Shown here piece after piece: positions 22,859 to 32,377 of a DNA stretch of 48,125 nucleotides; the stretch's first letter is position 1, and the number at the start of each line of letters is the position of its first letter. The notes under the pieces are model-generated. The model worked only from the letters and a program-made list of their open reading frames with translations, made no database searches and was not told the origin of the DNA. Position numbers and translations under genes: made by a program. Source of the DNA: Ignavibacteria bacterium UBA2360 (GTDB lineage Bacteria > Bacteroidota > Ignavibacteria > Tepidaquicellales > OLB5); contig DDTQ01000008.1 of NCBI GenBank assembly GCA_002344125.1, positions 25,750-73,874 of the forward strand. Direction: 5' to 3'.

Positions 22859-22897
22859 GTTTTTATATACTAACTTTATTAAATCATAATTTATTTT

Positions 22898-24205
22898 ATG
22901 AATAAATTTATCGCCGCCTTGATCCTTTTTGTAACGTTTGCCTCCGCGGTTTACAGCCAGAGCGTTAGAACGCTTACTCTGTATGACGCGCTAAATCTTG
23001 CCAAAAGGAACAACTCAGATTATGTAATAGCAAAGCTTGATAAACTGAAAGCCGAAAGACAGGTTAGTGAAGTTTACAGCGAAAACCTGTTTCCAACAAT
23101 TACGTTAAGCTCCAGGTATGCAAGGTCATTCAGAAAACAGACCATCAACATATTTGGGCAAAACTATGAGATAGGCTCGGATAATAGTATTACTACTACT
23201 ATTGACGTCTCCGAGCCTATTCCTTTTTTGGGAACACCGGTCTTTAACGGTATCCGTATTGCTGAATATTATTCACGCATCCAGGAAGAGAACGTTAAGA
23301 GCGTTGAAACCAAAATTAAAACCGATGTCAGGAAATCTTTCTACGATGTGCTTTTGCTTGAAGAAGTAATTAAGCTTAACCAGCAAAGCATTGATAACGC
23401 TTCGGAAAATTTGAGGGTAGTTGAAGCAAGATATAAAGCGGGCGTAGCCCTGGAGTATGACTATATAAGGGCTAAAGTTAACGTTGAAACATTAAAGCCG
23501 CAGCTGACTCAATCGAAGAACAGGCTGGAGATCGCTAAAAAATTCCTTAAGAACAATATCGGGCTCAAGGATGACAGCGAAATTGATGTTGTTGGCACAT
23601 TAACCTATGATAGCCTCGAAGTCTGGGGCTCAACCGATGAACTCATTAAAAAAATATCTGAAAATAACGTTGCCATACGCCAGTTAAAACTCAGCAAAAA
23701 AATAAATGAACAGCTGGTTGATGTTGATTATGCCAACTATCTTCCTAAATTCTATGTATTCGGGCAGTGGCAAAGCCAGGCAAACGAGAACGATGACCGC
23801 TCGATCACCGGCTACAGGTTTTACAACTCAATAATAGCGGGTATCGGCGTTAACTGGAACCTGAACCTGTTCAGGAATTCATATAAAGAAGACCAGTCTA
23901 TCATTGAGGTCAAAAAATCAGAAGAGACAATTATAAAAACCAAAGAGCTCCTGAAAACACAGACCCAAAGCGTAATTTTACAGATAGAAGACGCTAAGAA
24001 CAGGATACGGGCTCAGGAAGAAATTGTAACAACCGCTCAGCGCGGCTACGATCTCGCGCTCATCAGTTACAAAAGCGGTGTGCTGAACCAGATTGATGTT
24101 GTTGACGCGGAGCTTGCCTTAAGCCAGGTAAAACTTGCTTACCTGCAGGCTATTCATGATTACCTGCACGCCAGGAGCGATCTTGAACAGCTTCTTGAAA
24201 AATAG
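22898..24205 (+). CDS. TolC-family outer-membrane efflux channel
   Basis: A 435-residue outer-membrane factor with a signal peptide (1-20, ending 'FASAVYSQ') and the two-fold OEP repeat: long coiled-coil helices and short strands, with repeat halves recognised by 'EARYKAGVALEYDYIRAKVN' and 'LALISYKSGVLNQIDVVDAE'. It forms the trimeric exit duct of the tripartite pump with the downstream adaptor and RND protein. A 10-bp inverted repeat (ATAGGCTCGG 23171-23180, CCGAGCCTAT 23211-23220) lies within the coding region. It is probably translated from the TetR-driven transcript. Confidence 0.93.
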   Translation: MNKFIAALILFVTFASAVYSQSVRTLTLYDALNLAKRNNSDYVIAKLDKLKAERQVSEVYSENLFPTITLSSRYARSFRKQTINIFGQNYEIGSDNSITTTIDVSEPIPFLGTPVFNGIRIAEYYSRIQEENVKSVETKIKTDVRKSFYDVLLLEEVIKLNQQSIDNASENLRVVEARYKAGVALEYDYIRAKVNVETLKPQLTQSKNRLEIAKKFLKNNIGLKDDSEIDVVGTLTYDSLEVWGSTDELIKKISENNVAIRQLKLSKKINEQLVDVDYANYLPKFYVFGQWQSQANENDDRSITGYRFYNSIIAGIGVNWNLNLFRNSYKEDQSIIEVKKSEETIIKTKELLKTQTQSVILQIEDAKNRIRAQEEIVTTAQRGYDLALISYKSGVLNQIDVVDAELALSQVKLAYLQAIHDYLHARSDLEQLLEK

Positions 24206-24267
24206 TGCCGTTTGTAACCTTGAATTTAAAAATTACAGGAAATAAAATTTTCTAAACAATATATTAA

Positions 24268-25329
24268 ATGAAAGAAATAAAATTCATTCCTAAAATTATT
24301 TTTGCTTTGTTTTTCGCGGCTATGTCATTTTTCCTTTATTCCTGCGGGAATGACGGTGAAGGTGAGACCACGCAAAAACCCGATGAAAAAAAATTACCCG
24401 TTGTCAAAGTGATGACAGTCGAACCCGTTACGTTCACCGATGATTTCAGGGTACTTGGCGTAATTAAACCATTCACTTCCGCCAAAGTATCATCCGAAGA
24501 AGGCGGGTTGATTGTGAGCCTTAACAAAGATAAAGGAAGTTATGTGGGTAAAGGCGAAATAATTGCAAGACTCAAAAAAGATGTGGAAATTGCTTCGCTT
24601 GAACAGGCCGAAGCGCAGATTGAGCTTGCAAGGATGAACTATGAAAAACAAAAACAGCTTTACGAAGATAACGCGACCACAGAAATTCAGTACTTAACTG
24701 CAAAGTGGCAGTATGAAGCCGCCGTTCGCGGCGCTGATATTCTCAAAACCAGGCTGAAAACCGGTTTTATAAGATCGCCTATCAGCGGTGTGGTTGATGA
24801 AAAATATATGAACAGGGGAGAGATGTCTGCCCCGGGTTCACCCATTGTTAACATTATCGATATATCCAGGGTAAAGGTCTCTGCAGGTGTGCCTGAAATG
24901 TATCTGACCAAGATCAAAATGGGACAGTCCGTCAATGTTACGGTTGATGTGCTGACGGGAGTGGAATTTGAAGGAAAGATAAGTTACGTTGCTCCTTCAC
25001 TTCAGGGCTCAAGCCGTACTTTTGAAGTTGAAGTGGTTATAAGTAACAGTCAAAAGCTGCTGAAACCGGGAATGAACGCCAATGTGCTTATACTTGAATC
25101 AACTCAGCCTAATTCCGTGGCTATTCAGCAGGATCTTATTGTAGATTACGGTGAAGAGCAGTACGTTTACATTGCAAACGGCGATATTGCCCAAAAAAGA
25201 GTGCTGAAACTTGGCGGCAGAAACGGAAACCTGGTGCATATACTCGAAGGACTTAATCCCGGTGACCAGCTGATAACCGAAGGTTTCCAGGCCCTTAAGG
25301 ACGGCCAGAAGATTCAGGTAGTAAAATAA
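24268..25329 (+). CDS. RND efflux periplasmic adaptor (membrane fusion protein, lipoprotein)
   Basis: A 353-residue HlyD/AcrA-type adaptor linking the RND pump to TolC. The N-terminal signal carries a lipobox-like 'FLYSCGND' (Cys26), so it is probably anchored by lipid to the inner membrane. Barrel-sandwich halves are seen in 'VSSEEGGLIVSLNKDKGSYV' and 'GFIRSPISGVVDEKYMNRGE', with a short helical hairpin between them, then beta-barrel ('KVSAGVPEMYLTKIKMGQSV') and membrane-proximal domains. The gene order TolC, adaptor, pump fits one operon. Confidence 0.94.
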   Translation: MKEIKFIPKIIFALFFAAMSFFLYSCGNDGEGETTQKPDEKKLPVVKVMTVEPVTFTDDFRVLGVIKPFTSAKVSSEEGGLIVSLNKDKGSYVGKGEIIARLKKDVEIASLEQAEAQIELARMNYEKQKQLYEDNATTEIQYLTAKWQYEAAVRGADILKTRLKTGFIRSPISGVVDEKYMNRGEMSAPGSPIVNIIDISRVKVSAGVPEMYLTKIKMGQSVNVTVDVLTGVEFEGKISYVAPSLQGSSRTFEVEVVISNSQKLLKPGMNANVLILESTQPNSVAIQQDLIVDYGEEQYVYIANGDIAQKRVLKLGGRNGNLVHILEGLNPGDQLITEGFQALKDGQKIQVVK

Positions 25330-25363
25330 AGTTATTAATAACTCAATCAAAGAGTAATAAGAT

Positions 25364-28300
25364 ATGAAATTTTTTAAGCTGCTGCTGGAAAATAAGGTAG
25401 TTATATATATATTCACTTTAATAATAGTGCTGGCGGGTATTTCATCATACATTACCATGCCAAAAGAGTCTTCCCCATCTATTACAATACCGTATGTTTT
25501 TATTTCTACAGTTTATATCGGGGTTTCACCCGCTGATATAGAAAAGCTTGTTACCATGGAAATTGAAAAACAGCTCAAAGGTATTTCTGATATTAAGCAG
25601 ATAACCTCGGTATCAAGGGAAAGCTTTTCATCGGTAACTGTTGAATTTAACCCGGATATAAAAATTGATGAAGCCCTGCAGAAGGTCAGAGATAAGGTCT
25701 CGATAGCGAAAACCAATATGCCAAAAGATATCGAAGAACCGGTCATCACGGAAATAAATCTTTCCGAGCAGCCAATTCTTTATGTGAATATTTCCGGCAA
25801 TTACGGCATAGCGAACCTGAAAAAGACCGCTGATGATTTCAGCGATAAGTTTGAGGGTGTTCAGGGAGTTCTAAGCGCCGAAGTAATTGGCGGACTTGAA
25901 CGCGAAGTGAAAATAAATGTAAATTCCGAAAGACTCAATTATTATAAACTGGGATTAAATGATATCACCAATACTATCAGCTCAGAAAATCTTAACATTC
26001 CCGGCGGAAGTGTTGATGTGGGAGATCTAAACTACCTGCTCAGAGTCCCCGGTGAAGTTGAAGATCCCAGTGTTTTTGGTAATCTTGTCATTAAAACAGA
26101 TCTTAACGGTAACCCCATTTTCATACGTGATGTTGCCCAGGTTATATACGGATTTAAGGAAAGAGAAACATTTTCCCGCGAAAACGGAGTTGAAGCGGTT
26201 ACCGTTGTGATTAAAAAACAAAGCGGCCAGAATATTATCAATGTAGCCGATGAAGTTAAAAAAATTGTTGAAACCGAAAAGAAAACACTGCCTGCCGGGG
26301 TAACTGTCAGTTTAACAGGCGATGAATCAAAACAGATCAAAAATACCGTACACGAACTTGAAAACGGCGTTATTACCGGTGTCGTTCTTGTTGTGGGGAT
26401 CCTCTTCCTTTTCCTTGGTGTAAGGATAGCTTCGCTGACAGCGACATCAATCCCGCTTTCATTCTTAATATCATTTGTGATACTTGATGCAATGGGTATT
26501 ACTCTCAATATGGTTGTTCTGTTTTCATTGATCCTTGTGTTGGGTATAATTGTGGATGATGCGGTGGTGGTTATGGAAAATATTTTCAGGCTTCAGGAAA
26601 AAGAAGGGTACAATCCTCACGATGCCGCCATGGAAGGACCAAGGGAAGTAGCCTTCCCTGTTATAATTGCCACCATGACAATTATTGCCTCATTCTTCCC
26701 GATGCTCTTTTTCCCGGGTATTGTAGGTGAATTCATGAAGTTTCTGCCAATAACGCTTATCGTGTGTTTATTCTCATCGCTCTTTGTGGCAATGGTGATA
26801 AGTCCCGTACAGGCTGCCGTGTTTGTACACGTTAAAAAACAAAAAGAAAAAGATGCTAAAAAGAAATTCAGACCCATTGGCAGATTTATAGAACACTTTG
26901 ATGAAAAATTCTTCGGTGTAGTGCTCAAATCATATGAAAAGGCTTTGCGTTTTTCACTCAGGCACCGGTTCTTAGTGATAGTTGGTACCTTTAGTCTGCT
27001 GATCGTCTCTTTATTTGTCTATGGCGCTTTTAATAATGGCGTGGAATTCTTCCCTGAAACCGAACCAAGCCAGGCTAATATAAATATTGTGCTGCCAAGC
27101 GGTACCAATATTGAAAAGACAAACGAGATAACCAAAATTGTTGAAGAAAGAATTAAACATTTTGATGATATTGAGTATTATGTATCAAATGTAGGAACGT
27201 CCAACGATCAGACGGATATCGGGGGGTCGGTTTCCAATAAGAGTACGATTACAATTAACTTCTACGATAAGCTTGATAGAAAACGAAGCTCATTCATTGC
27301 CATGGATGAGATCAGGAATGCAATCACAGGTATTCCCGGCGCGGATATTACCATATCAAAACAATCGGGCGGACCGCCCACCGGGCCGCCGGTTAACGTT
27401 GAAATTTCAGGTGATGATTTTGTCAAACTTGGCGCGCTGTCAAACAGCATTAAAGATATCGTCAGCCAGGTGCCCGGTGTTGCCGATCTGAAAAGTGATT
27501 TTAATGAATCACGCCCCGAAATTAAAATACTTATCGATAGGGAAAAAGCTGCCTACAATAAGTTAAGCACTGCCGGTATCTCTTCTACCATTCGTACTGC
27601 GGTGAACGGAACTGAAGCCAGTAAGTTCAGAGTAGGGGAAGATGAATACGATATTACAGTAAGACTTGATAAAACGCAGCGTGATAATATTTCATCCATA
27701 AATAATTTGTACATTACAAATAAAGATGGTAATAATATCCCCTTAACCTCAGTTGCAAATGTAACATTCTCAGGCGGTCTTGAGAAGATCATCAGGAAAG
27801 ATCAGAAGAGAGTTATAACTATTTCCGCAAATGCCGAAGGGCGCCTTGGCAATGACGTGCTGATGGATGTACAGGCTAAACTCAAAGATTTCCAGATGCC
27901 TGAAGGCTATTCAATAAGTTATACCGGTGAAAGTGAAGACCAGGCGGAAGCAGGCTCCTTTCTGATGAAAGCATTTATGGTTTCATTGCTCCTCATTTTT
28001 ATGTTCATGGTTATGGAGTTCAATTCTATAAGAACTCCGCTGATAATTATGTTCTCAGTTTTGCTTTCTTTGATTGGTGTATTTTTCGGGCTGCTCGTTA
28101 CACAAACGCCTTTCGGCATTATGATGACAGGTATCGGCGTTATTTCTCTGGGCGGTATCGTAGTAAGGAATGCGATCGTACTGCTTGATTTTCAGAAAGA
28201 GCTTGTTAAACGCGGGCTCTCACGCGATGAATCGCTTGTGCAATCCGGGATTATCAGGCTAAGACCTGTATTCTTAACGGCTGCATGTACTATTGCGGGT

Positions 28301-28555
28301 CTTGTACCTTTAACTACCGGTGTGGATTTTGACTGGCGCACGCTCAGCTGGGTTATTGGAGGTGAGAATACCGCTTTCTGGAGACCAATGGGTGTGGCTG
28401 TTATATTTGGTCTTTCTGTTTCAACATTCTTAACGCTGGTTGTTATACCCGCTATCTATAGCTGGGTTGATGATTTCATGATGAAATTTTCCGGAAAGAA
28501 AAATGATCATGAGATAAAACCCTCAGCAGGTGAAGAAGCGCCCGCAAAAGCTTAA
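25364..28555 (+). CDS. RND-family multidrug efflux pump (AcrB-like)
   Basis: A 1063-residue inner-membrane proton-driven transporter with twelve helices and two large periplasmic loops. The transmembrane helix 4 motif 'GIIVDDAVVVMENIFR' with paired aspartates is characteristic of the hydrophobe/amphiphile (HAE) subclass and argues against heavy-metal pumps. N-terminal 'MPKESSPSITIPYVFISTVY' and 'GVSPADIEKLVTMEIE' are typical. C-terminal residues after about 1040 are a short charged cytoplasmic tail. It is last in the operon and followed by a strong terminator. The substrate is unknown. Confidence 0.96.
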   Translation: MKFFKLLLENKVVIYIFTLIIVLAGISSYITMPKESSPSITIPYVFISTVYIGVSPADIEKLVTMEIEKQLKGISDIKQITSVSRESFSSVTVEFNPDIKIDEALQKVRDKVSIAKTNMPKDIEEPVITEINLSEQPILYVNISGNYGIANLKKTADDFSDKFEGVQGVLSAEVIGGLEREVKINVNSERLNYYKLGLNDITNTISSENLNIPGGSVDVGDLNYLLRVPGEVEDPSVFGNLVIKTDLNGNPIFIRDVAQVIYGFKERETFSRENGVEAVTVVIKKQSGQNIINVADEVKKIVETEKKTLPAGVTVSLTGDESKQIKNTVHELENGVITGVVLVVGILFLFLGVRIASLTATSIPLSFLISFVILDAMGITLNMVVLFSLILVLGIIVDDAVVVMENIFRLQEKEGYNPHDAAMEGPREVAFPVIIATMTIIASFFPMLFFPGIVGEFMKFLPITLIVCLFSSLFVAMVISPVQAAVFVHVKKQKEKDAKKKFRPIGRFIEHFDEKFFGVVLKSYEKALRFSLRHRFLVIVGTFSLLIVSLFVYGAFNNGVEFFPETEPSQANINIVLPSGTNIEKTNEITKIVEERIKHFDDIEYYVSNVGTSNDQTDIGGSVSNKSTITINFYDKLDRKRSSFIAMDEIRNAITGIPGADITISKQSGGPPTGPPVNVEISGDDFVKLGALSNSIKDIVSQVPGVADLKSDFNESRPEIKILIDREKAAYNKLSTAGISSTIRTAVNGTEASKFRVGEDEYDITVRLDKTQRDNISSINNLYITNKDGNNIPLTSVANVTFSGGLEKIIRKDQKRVITISANAEGRLGNDVLMDVQAKLKDFQMPEGYSISYTGESEDQAEAGSFLMKAFMVSLLLIFMFMVMEFNSIRTPLIIMFSVLLSLIGVFFGLLVTQTPFGIMMTGIGVISLGGIVVRNAIVLLDFQKELVKRGLSRDESLVQSGIIRLRPVFLTAACTIAGLVPLTTGVDFDWRTLSWVIGGENTAFWRPMGVAVIFGLSVSTFLTLVVIPAIYSWVDDFMMKFSGKKNDHEIKPSAGEEAPAKA

Positions 28556-28659
28556 GATTGAATATGTGAAGTTTTTTTTGTCATTGGAATTTTGCTTTTT
28601 CATTACCTCCGTTTGATTAAATGCTCTTTGATGGTTAGAGCAGATGTTAATTGAACAAT

Positions 28660-28690
28660 AAAGCCCGGCTATTTTTAGCCGGGCTTTTGT
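28660..28690 (+). terminator. Terminator of the efflux operon
   Basis: AAAGCCCGGCTA (28660-28671), a TTTT loop and TAGCCGGGCTTT (28676-28687), then T-rich sequence: a perfect 12-bp stem. Because it is followed and preceded by A/T it could also serve the opposite, convergent gene at 28711. Confidence 0.92.
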
Positions 28691-28710
28691 TTTAGCAGTA
28701 AATTTAGAGC

Positions 28711-30168
28711 CTATCGCAGCTCTTCCGCTTTCCTTATGAGCCATCTCCTGTTGCCTAACTGCTCAGTGCTGCTTATCTTCTGAAGTATCTCTTCCCTGGA
28801 GCCTTCCGTTCTTTCGAGCGCGGCTTTTATAAGCTGCCCCAGTATCGAAATGAAGTTCCTGTTCTTATCCCTGTACTGCCCGGTAAGTGTTTTATTCCCG
28901 GCAAGCATTTTCCTGAAACTCTCAATAGAAGATATTGCCGCCTCAAAATGGGAAAGCTCGTAAAGAGCCATTAAACCCAGATTCTTAACGTCAATTTTAT
29001 AGAATATCTGAGATGTTCTGACTCTTTGAAGATGCTTCAGGGTTTCTTCATAATTTCCCTTTTCAAACTGAAGCTGCGCCATTGAAAGCTCTACAATACT
29101 TTGCCTGTCATTCTTCTGAAGTTCATCCCGGTACTCATGGATGAATTTTTCAGCCCATTCAAATTCACCGGCCTTCAGCGCCGTAAGGTAAATGTTCCTG
29201 TATTTCATCACCGTAAGCGGTGCCTGCTTATCCGGTTTATATACATCGTTTTTTAGCTGGTAATCATAAGTTTCAAACAATTCACGGTAAAATTCCAGTT
29301 TACCTGAATTGATCTTTTGCGCTATGATCGATTCCAGCAAATGAAGCAAATGCTGAAATTCAGCTTTCGTTATTCTGTTCTTGCTTCCAAAAAGTAACTC
29401 TTTGAAAGTTACGTATATTGAGCTGTCGTTCACATTCACATTGCACAGCATTGCGTAATACAGAAGTTTAATATGAATGCTGTGCTCTATACCGTGCTTT
29501 TCCATGTAGCTGATTATACTTTCCATGTCAAGGTGTTTAAGCAGAGTATCAGGTAAATTCACTTCAGATGTTATGTTGAATGAAAATTCATTTATCCTGT
29601 TGTTTATGGAAAGTCTTAACAAGTGCTTAAGGAAGTATCGTATCAAATGCTCGCCTGCTTTTAAGATATGTTTCGTAGCTTCTGCCTGCCGGTTATTTAT
29701 CAATGCGTTTGTGAATTTCTCTTCTTCAACTCTGTAAAGAAGCATATAAAACTCTTTTATCTCTGCCCGGTTTTCAGCCGCATAGCTTGTTATTGATTCT
29801 GTTTCCTTTTCAAATATCTGCCCTGCGTTTCTTGCTGTAAGATTTGTAATAAGCATCACGCTCTTTTCAAACCTGTCCCTTTCCAGCATATCATGCGCAA
29901 GAAACTCCCGCTCAAGCTTAAAAAGTTCTGTGTTCAGGTTTTTCATTACCTGATCATTATACGGCTTCCCTCTGAATAATTTGCCGTACAGCTTTTCCTT
30001 TGATATGCTTCGCGAAGTGTAATCAGGGTGATCTTTCCTTAGCTCTTCAAACAGTTTTACAACCCGTGTGTTCTTGTTGAAATAAGGAGACTTGAGGAAA
30101 TCACCAAAACTGCGGATCTCTTCCGTCGCGAATGTTGAAAGCAATATTACAGATTTACTCTTGTGCAT
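28711..30168 (-). CDS. 'SPYFN' family protein, copy 1 (unknown function)
   Basis: A 485-residue, probably cytoplasmic, mostly helical protein with no signal peptide or membrane segment. It is one of three paralogs in the window (others at 32850-34304 and 37944-39389). Shared landmarks: N-terminal 'LKSPYFNKN' (residues ~24-32), 'KLFRGKPYND' (~66-75), a middle region of helical repeats, a segment with 'AGEFEWAEKFIHEY' (~320) and 'FEKGNYEETLKHLQRVRT' (~355-372) like tetratricopeptide helices, and a C-terminal 'RRWLIRKAEEL'. No catalytic motif is seen. Similar proteins are known to me only as hypothetical proteins in Bacteroidota-like genomes. It is convergent with the RND operon and shares its terminator. 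Confidence 0.85.
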   Translation of the reverse strand: MHKSKSVILLSTFATEEIRSFGDFLKSPYFNKNTRVVKLFEELRKDHPDYTSRSISKEKLYGKLFRGKPYNDQVMKNLNTELFKLEREFLAHDMLERDRFEKSVMLITNLTARNAGQIFEKETESITSYAAENRAEIKEFYMLLYRVEEEKFTNALINNRQAEATKHILKAGEHLIRYFLKHLLRLSINNRINEFSFNITSEVNLPDTLLKHLDMESIISYMEKHGIEHSIHIKLLYYAMLCNVNVNDSSIYVTFKELLFGSKNRITKAEFQHLLHLLESIIAQKINSGKLEFYRELFETYDYQLKNDVYKPDKQAPLTVMKYRNIYLTALKAGEFEWAEKFIHEYRDELQKNDRQSIVELSMAQLQFEKGNYEETLKHLQRVRTSQIFYKIDVKNLGLMALYELSHFEAAISSIESFRKMLAGNKTLTGQYRDKNRNFISILGQLIKAALERTEGSREEILQKISSTEQLGNRRWLIRKAEELR

Positions 30169-30491
30169 TAAAAATTTATACCTGAAAATAAAGTTACTCT
30201 TCCTTAAAGTAAATTACAAGGTAATTTACTAATTATAAATAAGTTATGTTGGGCTGCGAAATTTGTTTTGAATTTTGGGAGTGTTACTGCATTCCTGAAA
30301 ACTCCGTTGGTTTTAAAAGTGTTATTTTTAGGCGTTCATTTCTTCCTGTAAGGTCTTGTAAATAAAGCACCTATGTGTCATGTTGATGTTTCGGGTGACC
30401 GGTTTATTCTAATTTACCGGTTATTTTCTGTAAATGATTTCTTTTAGATTTCAAACTAAACGGGATATATTTGTAACGTAAGAAATATGAA
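30169..30491. other. 323-bp intergenic region
   Basis: AT-rich DNA upstream of SPYFN copy 1 (minus) and the small plus-strand ORF. It must hold the promoter of the former. A 39-codon ATG frame at 30245-30364 has an unusual Cys/Phe-rich composition and is probably chance. Two ACCGGT sites (30399-30404 and 30416-30421) are the only short motif seen; no convincing promoter or RNA was recognised. Confidence 0.5.
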
Positions 30492-30713
30492 ATGAAAAAG
30501 ACCAATGAACGGAAAAAAGATAAACTCAGACAGTCTAAAAGGAACAAACAACGAGGGTTTGATGAAATTTCGCAGCTTAAGAACGATATCATCATAGGCA
30601 GGTTGATAGACCCCTTTGATGAACTGAACGGTAACTTTTCTAACGAAGAATTATTTAAAGCAAACAAACTGATCAGGAAAAATGAAAACGGATGGAAGAA
30701 TGGAAAAAAATAA
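30492..30713 (+). CDS. Small basic hypothetical protein
   Basis: A 73-residue, strongly charged protein: a Lys/Arg-rich N-terminus ('KKTNERKKDKLRQSKRNKQR'), an acidic-hydrophobic centre ('NDIIIGRLIDPFDEL') and a basic end. The centre reads like a folded helix and argues that this frame is real rather than the longer frame on the opposite strand, which is Phe/Leu/Ser-rich. No family was recognised; a nucleic-acid-binding or regulatory peptide is possible from the charge alone. Confidence 0.4.
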   Translation: MKKTNERKKDKLRQSKRNKQRGFDEISQLKNDIIIGRLIDPFDELNGNFSNEELFKANKLIRKNENGWKNGKK

Positions 30714-30896
30714 AAATATTCAGTTCTCAGGTAATGTTTCACCCTGTGAAATAACAACATTCAGCATAAGCAAATACAGCTTTTGCTAATGAACTTTTTG
30801 AAAAGAAAACGGGTTTGAAGTAACTCGTTGCTAAGTTGATATAATTATGCCTGTATAAAATATCTTATGCAGGTAAAACAATCAATCCCCAATTGA

Positions 30897-30925
30897 AAAG
30901 GCGGATAGTAATATCCGCCTTTATT
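30897..30925 (-). terminator. Terminator of the 30942-31658 lipoprotein gene
   Basis: AAAGGCGGATA-GTAA-TATCCGCCTTT is a perfect 11-bp stem (30897-30922). The minus-strand gene stops about 20 nt before it. A/T on both sides could make it bidirectional. Confidence 0.85.
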
Positions 30926-30941
30926 ATTCCCACGGGCATAA

Positions 30942-31658
30942 TTAATCAGGTTCGCCATCCCGGTTCATATCTCTGAAAGCGCGCTTCAATGAATTCTTGA
31001 TATTGTTGTCAATTTCGTGATGATTATGTTCATTTTCAGGGTCAAGGAAATTCCCGTGTTTAAAAAACCAGGAATATGGATTCACCCTGATTGTCAGAAA
31101 TATCGCCTGCTCTGATGTTAATGATACCGGGTATGTCTCAAAATCTATCTTCTTTACTACATTAAGCTTCGATTTGTAAATGAAAAACTGCCCGTTGTAA
31201 TATCCCTTAACAACCACAGAATATCTGCGGTTATTGGATTCAATAAAATCAGGGTCTCCTATATCTTCATTGGGTGATGGCTTATGAACATGAAACTTAA
31301 TGGCGTCATAGTTGCCATCAGGTATGTAACCTATAACGCCAATTGCCATTCTCTGAACAGGGTCAAGCTTTACTATAAATGGCCCCAGCCGCAAATTACA
31401 GTCATCTTCTCCGCCATCCCTTTTAAGTGTCATATTCTTAATAATGAATTTTGCCTCTGTTATCTGGATGGAATGATTATCCTGCTCGCCTTCAGTGTAG
31501 AAACCAACAGTCGTATTTTCGGCTGAGGGTGGCGTAATTACCTCTGATTCGTTATTACATGCCGGCAGCACAAATATCAGGATCGCAAACAGAATGCTTA
31601 ACACCAAATAAGGTAAGAAGTGCTTTAGACTATTCTTAGTTTTTCGCGTTTTTTCCAT
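30942..31658 (-). CDS. Secreted lipoprotein of unknown function with dockerin-like end
   Basis: A 238-residue protein with a long charged n-region, a hydrophobic segment (about 14-32) and the lipobox-like 'FVLPACNN' (Cys34), so it is probably a membrane-anchored lipoprotein. The mature part is beta-rich ('ITEAKFIIKNMTLKRDG', 'DGNYDAIKFHVHKPS'), reminiscent of DUF4382-type immunoglobulin-like domains, though the match is weak. The C-terminus contains a His-rich stretch ('NEHNHHEID') and ends 'DMNRDGEPD', which looks like half of an EF-hand/dockerin calcium loop. An in-frame terminator follows. The role is unknown. Confidence 0.7.
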   Translation of the reverse strand: MEKTRKTKNSLKHFLPYLVLSILFAILIFVLPACNNESEVITPPSAENTTVGFYTEGEQDNHSIQITEAKFIIKNMTLKRDGGEDDCNLRLGPFIVKLDPVQRMAIGVIGYIPDGNYDAIKFHVHKPSPNEDIGDPDFIESNNRRYSVVVKGYYNGQFFIYKSKLNVVKKIDFETYPVSLTSEQAIFLTIRVNPYSWFFKHGNFLDPENEHNHHEIDNNIKNSLKRAFRDMNRDGEPD

Positions 31659-31840
31659 TTTGAACCTCCTGGAAATTAAATTGAAAAATTTTATCTTGTT
31701 TAAAGAACATTCTCAATTTAAACGGGGGTTCACTGTATTCGGGTTATTGTCATAACATACTGATTATTTGTTCAATAAAAGTTCCTAAAGAGCTAAATTG
31801 CCGTAATTTAGGTCGATATGGACAATCAGCTCTGTAAACT

Positions 31841-31877
31841 AAAAAAGCTCACTCTTCTGCAAAAAGTGAGCTTTTTT
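31841..31877 (-). terminator. Terminator of the HMA lipoprotein gene
   Basis: AAAAAAGCTCACT (31841-31853) and AGTGAGCTTTTTT (31865-31877) pair perfectly with an 11-nt loop. It lies about 25 nt after the minus-strand stop codon, and a T-run follows in that direction. Confidence 0.88.
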
Positions 31878-31901
31878 CTTCACACCGGTTCACCGGTTTT
31901 T

Positions 31902-32297
31902 CTAATGAATGCTTTCAACCTTATAGCCCGCAGAAGTGATAGCTTCTTTTATCGCATCCGGATTTGTTTTACCCGGATCAAATGATGCTTTTACTGTGTT
32001 AGATTTGAAATCAGCAATTACATCTTTAACACCATCTACTTTTTTCACCTTGGTCTTAATTGTATTTTCGCATCCTGTGCATGTCATGCCGTTGGTCTTA
32101 ATTTCCACTGCCTTATCATTTGCTGAAACCTGCAGGGTCGTATTTCCGCTGCTTTGCTCAGTTTTGTTCTCTGATTGCGTTGTGTTATCCTTTTTATCAG
32201 TTGAACCATCGGTCTTGTTTTCGGATTTTCCGCAGCCAATACTCATCAATGAAACACTTACAGCAATTACTAAAATTAATGTTAATTTGATCTTCAT
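31902..32297 (-). CDS. Heavy-metal-associated (HMA) domain lipoprotein
   Basis: A 131-residue protein from ATG 32297. An upstream in-frame ATG (32324) would add nine residues ahead of a good signal peptide, so the downstream start is preferred. The lipobox 'LMSIGCGK' is followed by a Ser/Thr/Asn/Lys-rich linker (about 25-50), then an HMA fold with 'GMTCTGCEN', the MxCxxC copper/mercury-binding loop, and 'VKKVDGVKDVIADF'. It is probably a periplasmic or outer-membrane-bound metal carrier or MerP-like protein. No copper ATPase or mer gene is nearby. It has its own terminator and seems monocistronic. Confidence 0.85.
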   Translation of the reverse strand: MKIKLTLILVIAVSVSLMSIGCGKSENKTDGSTDKKDNTTQSENKTEQSSGNTTLQVSANDKAVEIKTNGMTCTGCENTIKTKVKKVDGVKDVIADFKSNTVKASFDPGKTNPDAIKEAITSAGYKVESIH

Positions 32298-32377
32298 AGT
32301 TGAATTGTATTTATATTTAAACAAAAATAGAATAAATTTATCAATATTGGTAACTATATATAGAGTATATTAATTTC

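Noticed and set aside
30245..30364. 39-codon ORF in the gap after SPYFN copy 1
   Set aside because: Unusual Cys/Phe composition, no ribosome-binding site and no recognisable motif.
30404..30760. 118-codon frame on the minus strand opposite the small basic protein
   Set aside because: Phe/Leu/Ser-rich composition typical of an antisense shadow of a Lys/Glu-rich gene; it also runs through non-coding sequence on both sides.
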